A stretch of DNA of 64,000 bases from Chitinophagales bacterium (GCA_040877935.1 JBBDNB010000023.1:52729-116728), one strand, 5' to 3'. Counted from the first letter of the stretch, positions 53,519 to 62,094 are shown. The notes: generated from the letters alone by a model not told the origin. A program made the numbers and translations.

Positions 53519-53989
53519 CTTTAGCTGTTGTGAGTGGTTTTGCATCATTTGGTTCACCCGTTCACTGGAAGTTTCATTCTCAATAGCCTCAGAGAATTTT
53601 CTCCTGCGCCAGAGATAAAGCCAAGTTGATAAAATGGCTACTACAAGATCATCAATGGGGCCGGGTATAGGGCCAAAGATGAACCACAACAATACCAGTG
53701 CTAACGGCCAATGCTTGGATAGATTTTTATAAATTTCAGGATCACGAATACTGAAGTAAAAAGCCATCATGAGTACAAAGACGAAACCCACGAGCCCAAA
53801 AAGAAGATAAGCTACCGATGATGAGATCAGTATTAGCCAGTCCTTGAATAAATTTAGTTCACTTGTATTTGGCAACAGCAGCCAGGCTACTGCAAAATAT
53901 GCCCAGACGTAAGCAAACATGACAATGAAGCCCCAAAGAACTCCATAGGGTATGCCGGATTTGTTTTGTTGTGGTTTCATAGTTTTCAT
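53513..53989 (-). CDS. Membrane protein with DUF1232 (YkvA-like) region
   Basis: The 158-residue protein has two or three hydrophobic helices (GVLWGFIVMFAYVWAYFAVA, YLLFGLVGFVFVLMMAFYFS). A DUF1232-like segment follows (HWPLALVLLWFIFGPIPGPI, DDLVVAILSTWLYLW), whose PxPxDD turn is the family mark. It ends in a polar tail (SSERVNQMMQNHSQQLKS). The role of DUF1232 proteins is unknown. It is a lone minus-strand gene inside the accessory region. Its 3' end overlaps the DUF2779 remnant. Confidence 0.7.
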   Translation of the reverse strand: MKTMKPQQNKSGIPYGVLWGFIVMFAYVWAYFAVAWLLLPNTSELNLFKDWLILISSSVAYLLFGLVGFVFVLMMAFYFSIRDPEIYKNLSKHWPLALVLLWFIFGPIPGPIDDLVVAILSTWLYLWRRRKFSEAIENETSSERVNQMMQNHSQQLKS

Positions 53990-54095
53990 TAAATAGGGTT
54001 TTATTATGTTAAGAGGATTAAACTATCTTTAGCATTGCAATAAGAGCTCGCATTTATGAAAATGGCAGTTCCCGCTCTTTATAATTTAAATTCAA

Positions 54096-54548
54096 CTATC
54101 CAATCATCCAGTTTCCAGTAAGCATATCTTTTACCCGAAGATTAGCTTTGCTGTATCTTTCCCATCCTTCTATATCATCTCGTAAACAATTATGTTCTTC
54201 TCTGGAAACGATGCAGGCAACTGCTTTTTCCTCTAAAATCCTTCTCATCTGATCCGGGTTGCTAAGGATTTCAGATGTTATAGACTTCACCGGCCAAACA
54301 TGTTCGTGATTTATGGGTACTTCATTTTCACCAAGCACTGCTGCTGAGCGGTATCTTGTCTTATATGTGCCATCAACAGCAGTTATCTCCCAAATAACGT
54401 GACGAAAAAACTTCTTCTTCAGTCGAATGCTAACATTGGATTTTAATAAAGTTTCAGCTAAAAGATATAAGTCATTGAGCTTTTCCTCACGGTTTTTGTG
54501 TGGCTTATAAGGCTGATGTAAGTTGGTGGTTCTATTTGTAATTGGCAT
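54096..54548 (-). CDS. Small HNH-like protein
   Basis: The 150-residue protein has a central stretch INHEHVWPVKSITSEI and, 35 residues later, ACIVSREEHNCLRD. The spaced His-His and Cys/His-Asn residues resemble a shortened HNH (beta-beta-alpha metal) endonuclease core, preceded by VIWEITAVDGTYKTRYRSAA. The zinc-binding cysteines of full HNH domains are absent. If an HNH protein, it would cut DNA; otherwise it is simply an unassigned small protein. It is monocistronic on the minus strand, between the DUF1232 gene and a divergent unknown gene. Confidence 0.5.
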   Translation of the reverse strand: MPITNRTTNLHQPYKPHKNREEKLNDLYLLAETLLKSNVSIRLKKKFFRHVIWEITAVDGTYKTRYRSAAVLGENEVPINHEHVWPVKSITSEILSNPDQMRRILEEKAVACIVSREEHNCLRDDIEGWERYSKANLRVKDMLTGNWMIG

Positions 54549-54727
54549 GATTTAAGTTTTGATGAGGGACAAAGGTAATCTTTTTATCTCAATATTCTAA
54601 TAAAATACATAATACTCATAAAATCAAAAAATGAATATCCTGATGGCTACATTGTTTTTCATGGATTAATTATTGATTTGAGTTATTGACTATCGGTAAT
54701 AATGCTGTTTGAGTAAGACAAAAATTA

Positions 54728-54774
54728 TAAAATTTGAGTTTTTTAAGAATAGAACTCATAATTTTATCCTAAAC
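54728..54774. repeat. AT-rich hairpin upstream of the 54787 gene
   Basis: ATAAAATTTGAGTT pairs with AACTCATAATTTTAT, with one bulge, around a loop of about 14 bases. It ends 13 bp before the ATG at 54787, so it would occupy the 5' leader. Its role is unknown. Confidence 0.4.
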
Positions 54775-54786
54775 AAATAAAAAACG

Positions 54787-55584
54787 ATGTCCAAGAAAAA
54801 TATTTTATCGAAATGTACAGATGTAATTGAGAACAAAGAAGTTATTCTGCTCATTAGAATATTGGAGAATGAGAAGAAAGAAAACCATATTTTTCATCCT
54901 TATGCTACGTTTTTTATACAAGGAGAGTATATTTTAGTTGGGTATTCTGATAAAACAGAAGATATGGAGGCAATTCCCTTATCAAGTATTCATCAAATTA
55001 CGCAACTGAGTGATGTGGAATTTCGGGATTTGAAATCTGATGAACTTGGGATGTTGACCAGAGGGGTGGTCAATAGAGAGAATAAAGCAAAGGTGTCACA
55101 TCGAAATCCAAGTGTGGCCGGTATGAAAGCTTATTGGAGAGCGTTCGATAACTATGGAAAATATAAAACCGGCTCAAGGAATCAATGGTACAATGAAGTA
55201 ACCAATATAAAGTTCAAGGATGCTGTTAAATCAGAGTTCCGTGTTTACTTTGAATTGTGTTGTCAATATGGCCATCAGGAGCAATTAATAATTAATATAG
55301 TTATAGAAAGCCGCTTAGAAAATGATAACCGGATAAATGCCGTTCATGCTAAGTTTAGAAAGCTGGACAAGCAACTTAAGGAAGCCAGATTTGATGTAGC
55401 CTGGGACAAGAGAAAAGGAAAAAAAAGAAGGACTATTCAGCTTTGTTTAGAAAGTCTTTATAAGCTCGACTCTGATCCGCAAGACCCAAGAGAACATTCT
55501 AAACAATCCCAACATTTTCAGTGGTTCACGGAAAAACTTGATGGGCTGTGTGAGGTTTTTGATAAGCATATTGAGTTATTGTGA
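54787..55584 (+). CDS. Hypothetical protein, unknown function
   Basis: No family was recognised in this 265-residue protein. It has an N-terminal beta-rich part (FIQGEYILVGYSDKTEDMEA), a basic middle (KVSHRNPSVAGMKAYWRAFD, GSRNQWYNEVTNIKFKDAVK), and a segment FRVYFELCCQYGHQEQLIIN leading into a charged helical C-terminus (KFRKLDKQLKEARFDVAWDK). The C-terminal part vaguely recalls DUF4268-type nuclease-associated domains. No signal peptide or membrane helix is seen. Its isolation in the accessory region, with a leader hairpin, suggests horizontal acquisition. Confidence 0.6.
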   Translation: MSKKNILSKCTDVIENKEVILLIRILENEKKENHIFHPYATFFIQGEYILVGYSDKTEDMEAIPLSSIHQITQLSDVEFRDLKSDELGMLTRGVVNRENKAKVSHRNPSVAGMKAYWRAFDNYGKYKTGSRNQWYNEVTNIKFKDAVKSEFRVYFELCCQYGHQEQLIINIVIESRLENDNRINAVHAKFRKLDKQLKEARFDVAWDKRKGKKRRTIQLCLESLYKLDSDPQDPREHSKQSQHFQWFTEKLDGLCEVFDKHIELL

Positions 55585-55665
55585 GATTTATTTCCTAGGA
55601 TCACACTGGACGACTTAAAGTCATTCACTTCATCAAGAAAAAGTTTTTGATTTCCCAGCTAAGCA

Positions 55666-55700
55666 CCGACACATTTTGACGGTCTTGCCCCGTACATTTG
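55666..55700 (+). promoter_or_regulatory. Dyad-containing promoter of the DUF2779 nuclease gene
   Basis: CCGACACATTTTGACGG (55666-55682) shows dyad symmetry, CCG-N-CA-N5-TG-N-CGG. Ten bases later, TACATTTG (55693-55700) matches the -7 box. Its first 13 bases are identical to those of the site at 50601. ATG 55736 lies 35 bp downstream. Confidence 0.72.
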
Positions 55701-55735
55701 TTTAAGATTTATTTATTGCTAAAATTAAAAAAACC

Positions 55736-57247
55736 ATGCCCATTCTCTCCAAATCCAAATTCATATCCGGTATTCAGTGCCAAAAAAAGCTGTATTTTGA
55801 TTTTTACAGAAAAGACCTAAAACCACCGCTCACGGAAGCACAGAAGGCGCTATTTGCTTCGGGGCATAATGTAGGCGAGTTGGCACAAAAGGTTTTTCCC
55901 GGGGGAAAGGATGCCACTCCTGATTCTTACAGTAATTTGTCACAATCCATAAAACTAACTGCTGATTGGATAGCCGTTGGTATACAAACAGTCTATGAAG
56001 CTACTTTCTCTGCTAATGGAGCTTTCTGCATGTTGGATATTCTACATTATCAAAATGGAGAATGCTGGGCAATTGAAGTTAAAAACAGCACTAGTGTAAA
56101 GGATTATCACATTACAGATGGGGCTTTTCAATACTGGGTGATGGATAATTGCAATTACAAACCAGATAAGTTCTTCCTGATGCACATCAACAATCAATAT
56201 GTGAAAGATGGTGCAATTGAACCTAAGAAATTGTTTCACTTAGAAGATATCACCAATCAAGTGATATCTCTTCAAGAAATGGTGGGTGAAAAAAAATCTG
56301 AGCTTCAAAAAATACTTATCCAAAGAGACGCAACAAGTGGAATACCAGTAAGAAAAGAACCAGAAAAAGAGATTGGGCCTCATTGCGGTAATCCTTTTGA
56401 ATGTGATTACAAGGCTCATTGTTGGCAGCATGTTCCTGACAAATCAGTTTTCGAACTATACAGGGGCAGTGGCTGGGAATGGTATGAAAAAGGAATATTG
56501 AAAATGGAAGACATTCCGGAAGGAGTAAATCTAAACACCCGTCAGCAATTACAGGTCAATGGAGTGAAAGATGCTGCGGTTCACATAGAAACAGAGCAAA
56601 TTAAGGAATTCCTAAACACCTGGGAATATCCACTCTATTTTTTCGATTTTGAAACCATCAACCCGGCTCTTCCTTATTTGGATGGAACCAGTCCCTATCA
56701 GCAAGTCCCTTTTCAGTATTCGCTGCACTTTATTGCTGCACCCGGAGCCAAACCCGAGCACAAGGCATTTTTGGCGCAGCCTGAAGATTACAGGGAAACA
56801 GCTGTCAATGACCCGACCCGGGCATTGATGGATCAGATAAAACAGGACATTGGAACAGAAGGCAGCATCGTGGCCTATAATGCCAGTTTCGAAAAGCGCA
56901 TTCTCAATTTTTTGGGCGATCGTTTTCCCGAAGAGGCAGCCTATATTGAAAACCTAAACAGCCGTTTTGTGGATTTGCTCGTGCCGTTTAGAAGTGGCTG
57001 GTATTATCGTCCTGAAATGAACGGCTCAGCTTCCATCAAAGCGGTATTGCCCGCCTTGGTTCCAGAGATGAGCTACAGCAATTTGGAAATCAATAATGGC
57101 GATATGGCGAGTAGTACCTTTGAACAAATGATCTACCAAGATCATGAGGATGCAGGGAAAATCCGTCAAAACCTACTGAAATACTGCGAACAAGATACAC
57201 TTGCGATGGTGAAAATTTGGGAGCGATTGCTGGAGGAAGTCGAGTGA
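55736..57247 (+). CDS. DUF2779 protein: Cas4-like and DEDD-like nuclease domains
   Basis: The 503-residue DUF2779 protein has two apparent nuclease parts. The N-terminal half looks like a Cas4/AddB-type PD-(D/E)XK domain, with Asp101, Glu114 and Lys116 (WAIEVKNST) and four cysteines placed to hold an Fe-S cluster (Cys15 in GIQCQKK; Cys217, Cys223 and Cys229 in HCGNPFECDYKAHCW). The C-terminal half starts with FFDFETINP (Asp304, Glu306) and contains SIVAYNASFEKRIL and a late EQDTLAMV, as in DnaQ-like 3'-5' exonucleases. The function of DUF2779 is unknown; DNA or RNA processing is implied. It has the shared dyad promoter and a partial copy at 53447. Confidence 0.85.
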   Translation: MPILSKSKFISGIQCQKKLYFDFYRKDLKPPLTEAQKALFASGHNVGELAQKVFPGGKDATPDSYSNLSQSIKLTADWIAVGIQTVYEATFSANGAFCMLDILHYQNGECWAIEVKNSTSVKDYHITDGAFQYWVMDNCNYKPDKFFLMHINNQYVKDGAIEPKKLFHLEDITNQVISLQEMVGEKKSELQKILIQRDATSGIPVRKEPEKEIGPHCGNPFECDYKAHCWQHVPDKSVFELYRGSGWEWYEKGILKMEDIPEGVNLNTRQQLQVNGVKDAAVHIETEQIKEFLNTWEYPLYFFDFETINPALPYLDGTSPYQQVPFQYSLHFIAAPGAKPEHKAFLAQPEDYRETAVNDPTRALMDQIKQDIGTEGSIVAYNASFEKRILNFLGDRFPEEAAYIENLNSRFVDLLVPFRSGWYYRPEMNGSASIKAVLPALVPEMSYSNLEINNGDMASSTFEQMIYQDHEDAGKIRQNLLKYCEQDTLAMVKIWERLLEEVE

Positions 57248-57344
57248 TTTTTGAAACTGAATTACAAAGCTTAGAATTTGTAAAGTGAATTATATGGAAC
57301 AGCTTTGAGTTGAAATATTTAAATTTGATACAAATCTATTTAGG

Positions 57345-57563
57345 ATGTCAATCTCGATAAAATACATTATAGATCAGAAAGGGAGGAAAACCGCAGTTCA
57401 AATTCCCATTGGGGATTGGGAAAATCTTCTGAAAGGGTACAAGGAGTTTCAAGATTACAAAGCCTTGAAAAATGAACTTTCTGAAGCCATAAATGAAATA
57501 AACAACTATGAAAGCGGTAAAAAAGAACCTAAAACCTTAAAGCAATTCCTGGATGAATTGTGA
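57345..57563 (+). CDS. Antitoxin of a RelE/ParE-like pair
   Basis: The 72-residue protein starts MSISIKYIIDQKGRKTAVQI, with PIGDWENLLKGYKEFQDYKA after it, resembling the RelB/Phd-like prevent-host-death type of small antitoxins that begin with a strand-helix pair. It ends KEPKTLKQFLDEL. Its 3' end overlaps the following toxin gene by 11 bp, a typical type II arrangement. It should bind DNA at its own promoter (TAAATTTG at about 57320 fits a -7 box) and neutralise the toxin. Confidence 0.75.
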   Translation: MSISIKYIIDQKGRKTAVQIPIGDWENLLKGYKEFQDYKALKNELSEAINEINNYESGKKEPKTLKQFLDEL

Positions 57564-57900
57564 AATTCGAACTATCCTAAAGTTTGAAAAGGAAGCTAAG
57601 AAGCTTATTAAAAAGTACCCTTCCTTAAAATCTGAATTAAAAGCCCTTGATGATTTGCTTTCAAAAAATCCTTTACAGGGCACACCTCTTGGTAATAACT
57701 TTTATAAAATTCGCTTAGCGATTAAAAGTAAGGGCAGGGGAAAAAGTGGTGGCGCTCGAGTGATTACAAACATTATTTTTAAATGTACTGAACCAAAGCG
57801 GCTGTATTTAACATCCATCTACGATAAGGCAGACCGAGAATCTATTAGCAATACAGTTTTGAAAGAGATTTTAAAGGATATACACAATAAAGAAATTTAA
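57553..57900 (+). CDS. RelE/ParE-superfamily toxin
   Basis: The 115-residue protein shows the RelE-like fold pattern: RTILKFEKEAKKLIKKYPSL near the start (the FxKxxKKL motif), NPLQGTPLGNNFYKIRLAIK in the centre, and SGGARVITNIIFKCTEPKRL, YLTSIYDKADRESI near the end. The KSKGRGKSGGARVI stretch is typical of the group that includes YafQ/HigB-like and DUF4258-like toxins in Bacteroidota. It would cleave mRNA at the ribosome or act on gyrase. It overlaps the antitoxin gene by 11 bp. Confidence 0.8.
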   Translation: MNCEIRTILKFEKEAKKLIKKYPSLKSELKALDDLLSKNPLQGTPLGNNFYKIRLAIKSKGRGKSGGARVITNIIFKCTEPKRLYLTSIYDKADRESISNTVLKEILKDIHNKEI

Positions 57901-57945
57901 TTATTGCTGAAATTTCAATACAAACAATCCCCACAGTATTTAAAC

Positions 57946-58635
57946 ATGAAAAAACAAACTCCCTCCTATCAAATCACCAACACAAGAGAAGAACGGCATT
58001 TTTGCTCCTACTTGTTCGCTTGGTTTTTAAAGGACAAACAGAAAAATTTAAAATTGTTTTTCGAAAATCATACCCATTCTTCTGGATGTAAAATGCCCGA
58101 TGATATTGATTACAAAAACTGCAAGCTCTTTTACGAATTCACCGCTATTCGAGAATTGATTCACTTTCAATCAAAAATCGAGAAAGACCAATCAAAAGCT
58201 TTGAAAACAAAAGAGCGGGCTGAAGATTATATTTTCGAAACTGAAAAAGGAGATGCACAAAAAAAGAAGCCCGATTTGGCATTTTATTTTAAAGACAAAA
58301 AAACACTGGTTTTAATAGAAGCGAAATTTGAGGAAGGATTTAAGCTTGGGCAGATTGAAGAATCCGACAAGTATGGTGAGTTTTTAAAAGAAGCACTTCC
58401 CAATGAAATTGAAACAGTTGTCACCTGTATTTTGGGGACAGAATATTACATAGATTCAATTCATGAAGCAATTCATAAAAAAGAAGACCAATTGCCTTGT
58501 ATTCCTTCAATTTCCTGGGAAAAATTAACGGAAATTATTGAAGCTGGAGAAATCAAAGATGAAATTGTAAATGGGCTGAATTATCAAAAAGGATTCCATC
58601 CAAAAGCTATGAAAAATTGGAGTGGCAATGTGTGA
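57946..58635 (+). CDS. Putative PD-(D/E)XK nuclease
   Basis: ATG 57946 is chosen over TTG 57904, 42 bp upstream. The 229-residue protein has a likely PD-(D/E)XK core: Asp110 in KKKPDLAFYF, then Glu125 and Lys127 in LVLIEAKFEEG, followed by a helix with a Gln (FKLGQIEESDKYGEFLK) as in many nucleases of this fold. No wider family was recognised. Such proteins occur as solitary restriction-like nucleases in defence islands. It lies 45 bp after the RelE-like toxin gene and may be cotranscribed with that pair. Confidence 0.6.
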   Translation: MKKQTPSYQITNTREERHFCSYLFAWFLKDKQKNLKLFFENHTHSSGCKMPDDIDYKNCKLFYEFTAIRELIHFQSKIEKDQSKALKTKERAEDYIFETEKGDAQKKKPDLAFYFKDKKTLVLIEAKFEEGFKLGQIEESDKYGEFLKEALPNEIETVVTCILGTEYYIDSIHEAIHKKEDQLPCIPSISWEKLTEIIEAGEIKDEIVNGLNYQKGFHPKAMKNWSGNV

Positions 58636-58695
58636 AAATTATTAGCTAAACCCATGCTAAATAAAGGAGACTCAAAATTGAAATCAAAACAAAAC

Positions 58696-58724
58696 TGTAA
58701 GAAATAATACCCACTTTTTCTTAC
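58696..58724. terminator. Convergent terminator
   Basis: TGTAAGAAA and TTTCTTACA enclose about ten bases with T and A runs on either side. It lies between the convergent genes ending at 58635 and 58743. Confidence 0.6.
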
Positions 58725-58742
58725 AAAAAACAAAGGGATTCC

Positions 58743-59479
58743 TTACAATTGTAATTGAAGCATCTTTTCAGTTTCAGAAATCAATTTCGAATTTAGAGGC
58801 AACAACATCGACCCTTTTTCTTCATCGCCCACTAATTTTACCATATCCTTTTTATGAATCCATAAATAGCCCAGTAGATAAGCTATAAAAGCATCGAGCT
58901 GGTCATCATCTTCTATTGTAGGGAAACTAAAATCACTCCGTTTTTCCAATAAATCTATTATTCCCTTGAAATTTTGTTGTACACAGGCCTCTCGCTCCAG
59001 CTTATTGAGTCCACTTCCTTTATATTTTTGAAACCTTTTTCCTAACCAAATGTACATTGCCACTGCAGGATGGACTTCAGCAAGTAGCAAACCTGTTTTA
59101 TCTGAGGAATTTGCTTTTTTAAAGAGCAGTTCTTTTTCTGTTTTATCGTATTCTCCCAAAATAGGGTAACCCAAAGCCGCTCTACTGATTGTCCAGTGCG
59201 GACAACCCGAATAGGGCAATACAGAAACTCCCTCGATTTTTCCAATTTTCTTTCTCAGTGCTTTCTCAGTGCTTTCTCAATGGGTCGATCTGAATAACTG
59301 CCATTGAATTTGAGGCCAGGTCCCGTAAGTGGTGCATCCCAACAAATGAGTACATTTTTATCTTGTTTCAATTTCTTGATATAGGATATTAAATCAGAGC
59401 CTTCTTTGCTCAAAAAATCTTTACCGTCATATATGGTAGAGTCTTTTCCCGGAGCCGGGTCAATGCCAACAATTTCCAT
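58743..59479 (-). pseudogene. DUF429-like protein, frameshifted by an 11-bp tandem duplication
   Basis: From ATG 59479 the frame reads MEIVGIDPAPGKDSTIYDGK, the start of a DUF429-type (RNase H-like predicted nuclease) protein. It runs to RPIEKALRKH and stops at 59255. CTTTCTCAGTG occurs twice in tandem (59250-59260 and 59261-59271). Deleting one copy joins the frame to KIGKIEGVSVLPYSGCPHWT, continuing to the stop at 58743 (about 240 residues in all). The duplication therefore inactivates the gene, or is a reversible phase switch. Its promoter carries the shared dyad at 59568-59602. No start codon near 59219 is needed once the frame is restored. Confidence 0.8.
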
Positions 59480-59567
59480 ATCTGCTAAAATTTAAGTTGT
59501 GATTTCAATACGTAAAAAAATCTTTCAGTTAAAACTATATACTACTATTGAATAGCAATTCATTTGT

Positions 59568-59602
59568 CAAATTTACGAAGCTACACCGTCAAAACATGAC
59601 GG
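59568..59602 (-). promoter_or_regulatory. Dyad-containing promoter of the DUF429-like gene
   Basis: On the minus strand CCGTCATGTTTTGACGG (59602 to 59586) is followed after exactly ten bases by TAAATTTG (59575 to 59568). Dyad pattern, TTTTG core and spacing match the promoters at 50601 and 55666, although this one is on the opposite strand. Confidence 0.7.
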
Positions 59603-59727
59603 ATTAATTTTTAGACGCAACATAACTTATTCAAAAATAACAACCCATCCTCTTCTATAATATCATGTTCAATAACTTCAAGCAAATATTGAGTATAATT
59701 ACTGCATAATTTGATCGTCATATTTAA

Positions 59728-60249
59728 ATGCAAACGCCAAGTAAAAAGCTATTCACCCCCTACCAAGTCGGCCCGCTCAAGTTGCGCAACCGTTCTATTC
59801 GTGCAGCGGCATTTGAGGGCATGTGTCCCGGCAATGCGCCTTCAGAGGATTTGCTCAATTATCACCGTGCCGTGGCAGCAGGTGGCGTGGGCATGACCAC
59901 TGTGGCCTATGCAGCTGTTGATCGTTCAGGACTTTCCTTTCTGCATCAGTTGTGGATGAAAAGCGAAAATGTAGCTCAATTGAAAAAACTCACCGATGCC
60001 GTTCACAGCTAGGATGCGGCTACTGCGCTATATAATACACATCAGGTAAATGTGCAACTTGCGATGAAGTTGGGCATTATGAAAAAACCGGAATCGGTGG
60101 CCAGGACAGGTGTGAAAGCACTGTTTAGCGGCAAAGCTGAATCTATTCCGGGTTTTGTGAATAAACTGACGGTTTGGTTTTTGCCACTTGTTCCTCATTG
60201 GGTGATTGGCCTGATATACAAACGAGTGATGCGCAAGGATAAAAAATAA
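59728..60249 (+). pseudogene. Chimeric remnant: old-yellow-enzyme start joined to a short-chain dehydrogenase end
   Basis: From 59728 the product reads LFTPYQVGPLKLRNRSIRAA and LLNYHRAVAAGGVGMTTVAY, the first 95 residues of an NADH:flavin oxidoreductase (old yellow enzyme). A TAG at 60010-60012 falls where family members read AVHSEGAA, so it is probably a nonsense change. Downstream in the same frame, ALYNTHQVNVQLAMKLG leads into PESVARTGVKALFSGKAESI and VNKLTVWFLPLVPHWVIG, the C-terminus of a short-chain dehydrogenase. The middle parts of both genes are missing. It is followed by a terminator. Confidence 0.75.
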
Positions 60250-60283
60250 AAAGCCCGCTCTCGGTCTGGGAGCAGGCTTTTAT
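60248..60283. terminator. Convergent terminator
   Basis: AAAAGCCCGCTCTC pairs with GGGAGCAGGCTTTT (one mismatch) across a short loop, with A/T runs on both sides. It serves the remnant ending at 60249 and the minus-strand gene ending at 60303. Confidence 0.8.
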
Positions 60284-60302
60284 GCATTTGAAATTTTAGA
60301 AA

Positions 60303-61928
60303 CTAATTCATCAACTCCATTTTGAAAATCTTTTGATCGCCTTTTCCTACAATATAAGGACGGGCAATCAGGGTATTGTTAGATATTTGATCAATACGCG
60401 ATGGGTATAGATTGATTTTATGTTTTTTCAAATCAAAAAAGTGGTCTTTTTCCAGTTCACCTGTTTCGCCATCAATTTTAACCAAGGTTAAATATCCACC
60501 TGCTCCATCCATATGGGTGGCAGGTGTTTTATCGGGCTGAAGTCTTAGGTTTTTGGCATTGTCAATATAGAAATAGTAATAATCATCATTGATAGGAAAG
60601 CATTCAAATGACATGGACTGCCATTGAACATTACCTCTTTGTCTTTTTGGAATTTTATTGACCCATGCCATTTTGTTATTTGCATCAATTTTCATGGCGA
60701 TAATGTCTTCGTAGTAATAGGTATAGGTAACTCTTCGGGAAGTTCCTGTTCCAGTGACATGGGTTTTAAAATAATAATCCTCTCCATTTATTACCAAACT
60801 GCCATCAGAAGACCATATAATATCTCTTATTGTAAGTGTAGAGGAACCGGAGTCACCTTTTTTATCTTTCCGGTCAACTTTTCTTTGCTCTCTTGCACTT
60901 TCAAAATCCTTCAAAATATCTACGGGGAACTCACTTACTGAGATAGTAAGATTTAGATTTTCATCCATTTTTGCAATCATCACTCCGCTGGCGCCACTTG
61001 ACCTTTTAAATGATCCGCCTACACTTTTATAATAGTATCCTGCACAAAGCAATTTGCCGGGAGAATATTCCATCAGGGATAAATTGTAAACAAAAATTCC
61101 ATCCATTTTTATAGGGTATTGCTTAAACGAGCTGCTTCCCTCAGAGAGTTTCATCAACTCAAATTGGTAATTGGGCTCTCCATCAACTTCTTCCTTTCTG
61201 TTGCCATCATATACTTTTGCCAGTAAATAGGCATTGCCTTCTGAATCAACCTGATAGTCTTCATTGTCCATAATCTTCTCGGTATAGGGCATCTTAATTT
61301 CAGTACCCCAAACTTTTTTGAGATTCTTATCAAACACATTAAAACCGATCACATCTTTGTTCACCGCATCATTTTTGCTTTCAGGGTATTTGCGATAGGT
61401 CACCAGCATTTTTGAACTGTCGGCTGAAAAATAGAATTTGAATTTATTGGCGGTGGTAAATGAATACATCCCTGTATTAATAAGATCACCGGTAACTTTA
61501 TCGCACTCTATTAATACTTTTTTACTGCCCACAAATCCATTTGTTTTGATATCTACTTCCTGCACAAAAAGGATTTCTTTACCTCTTCCGCGGTCCCAGT
61601 CGGTGAAAAATAGGTAGTGTTTGTTATTGAAAACCTGCATGCGGTCCAGCACGATTTTATTTCCCAGGTCTTTGATTTCAATTTCCTTTTCGTCCTCTAT
61701 ACGCAGCCGTTCGAGGTCAAAGCGCTGGAAAGTAAGACTTTTCATTTTTTTATTGCTTACCAGCACATATCCTTCATTCGGATTATAAAGGAATCCCTCG
61801 GGGGTGAATTTTTTGGGTTGTTTGTATTCCGGCCCCCAGGTAATATCGAATTTTTTAGCAATACCCCTCTGGGCAAAAATGGATTGTGAGAGCAAAAGCA
61901 ATACAATCACAAATGATAAGTTTTTCAT
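60303..61928 (-). CDS. Exported beta-rich protein of unknown function
   Basis: The 541-residue protein has a signal peptide (MKNLSFVIVLLLLSQSIFAQ) and no recognised family. Repeating strand-turn units (GYVLVSNKKMKSLTFQRFDL, HYLFFTDWDRGRGKEILFVQ, KLLCAGYYYKSVGGSFKRSS, YLTLVKIDGETGELEKDHFF) about 50-60 residues apart suggest a beta-propeller. There is no T9SS sorting domain and no lipobox Cys, so it is probably periplasmic. Many Bacteroidota carry such proteins without known role. It is monocistronic on the minus strand. Confidence 0.7.
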   Translation of the reverse strand: MKNLSFVIVLLLLSQSIFAQRGIAKKFDITWGPEYKQPKKFTPEGFLYNPNEGYVLVSNKKMKSLTFQRFDLERLRIEDEKEIEIKDLGNKIVLDRMQVFNNKHYLFFTDWDRGRGKEILFVQEVDIKTNGFVGSKKVLIECDKVTGDLINTGMYSFTTANKFKFYFSADSSKMLVTYRKYPESKNDAVNKDVIGFNVFDKNLKKVWGTEIKMPYTEKIMDNEDYQVDSEGNAYLLAKVYDGNRKEEVDGEPNYQFELMKLSEGSSSFKQYPIKMDGIFVYNLSLMEYSPGKLLCAGYYYKSVGGSFKRSSGASGVMIAKMDENLNLTISVSEFPVDILKDFESAREQRKVDRKDKKGDSGSSTLTIRDIIWSSDGSLVINGEDYYFKTHVTGTGTSRRVTYTYYYEDIIAMKIDANNKMAWVNKIPKRQRGNVQWQSMSFECFPINDDYYYFYIDNAKNLRLQPDKTPATHMDGAGGYLTLVKIDGETGELEKDHFFDLKKHKINLYPSRIDQISNNTLIARPYIVGKGDQKIFKMELMN

Positions 61929-62094
61929 TGAGTTAAATTTTTGTTGAAATAATAAAAAGGTATTGTCTGATGATGATTGCAGCGTAAACTTATTTAAAAA
62001 ATGTTAAAAACAGACAAAAATCAAATAGAATTTTTCACAAAATCTCCTATCGTTGTATTAGATGTTTTGCTTATGTTTCTTACCTGATCTACCT

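Noticed and set aside
49000..60000. CRISPR array or cas genes, suggested by the Cas4-like domain
   Set aside because: No regularly spaced direct repeats and no cas1/cas2; the Cas4-like part belongs to the DUF2779 protein.
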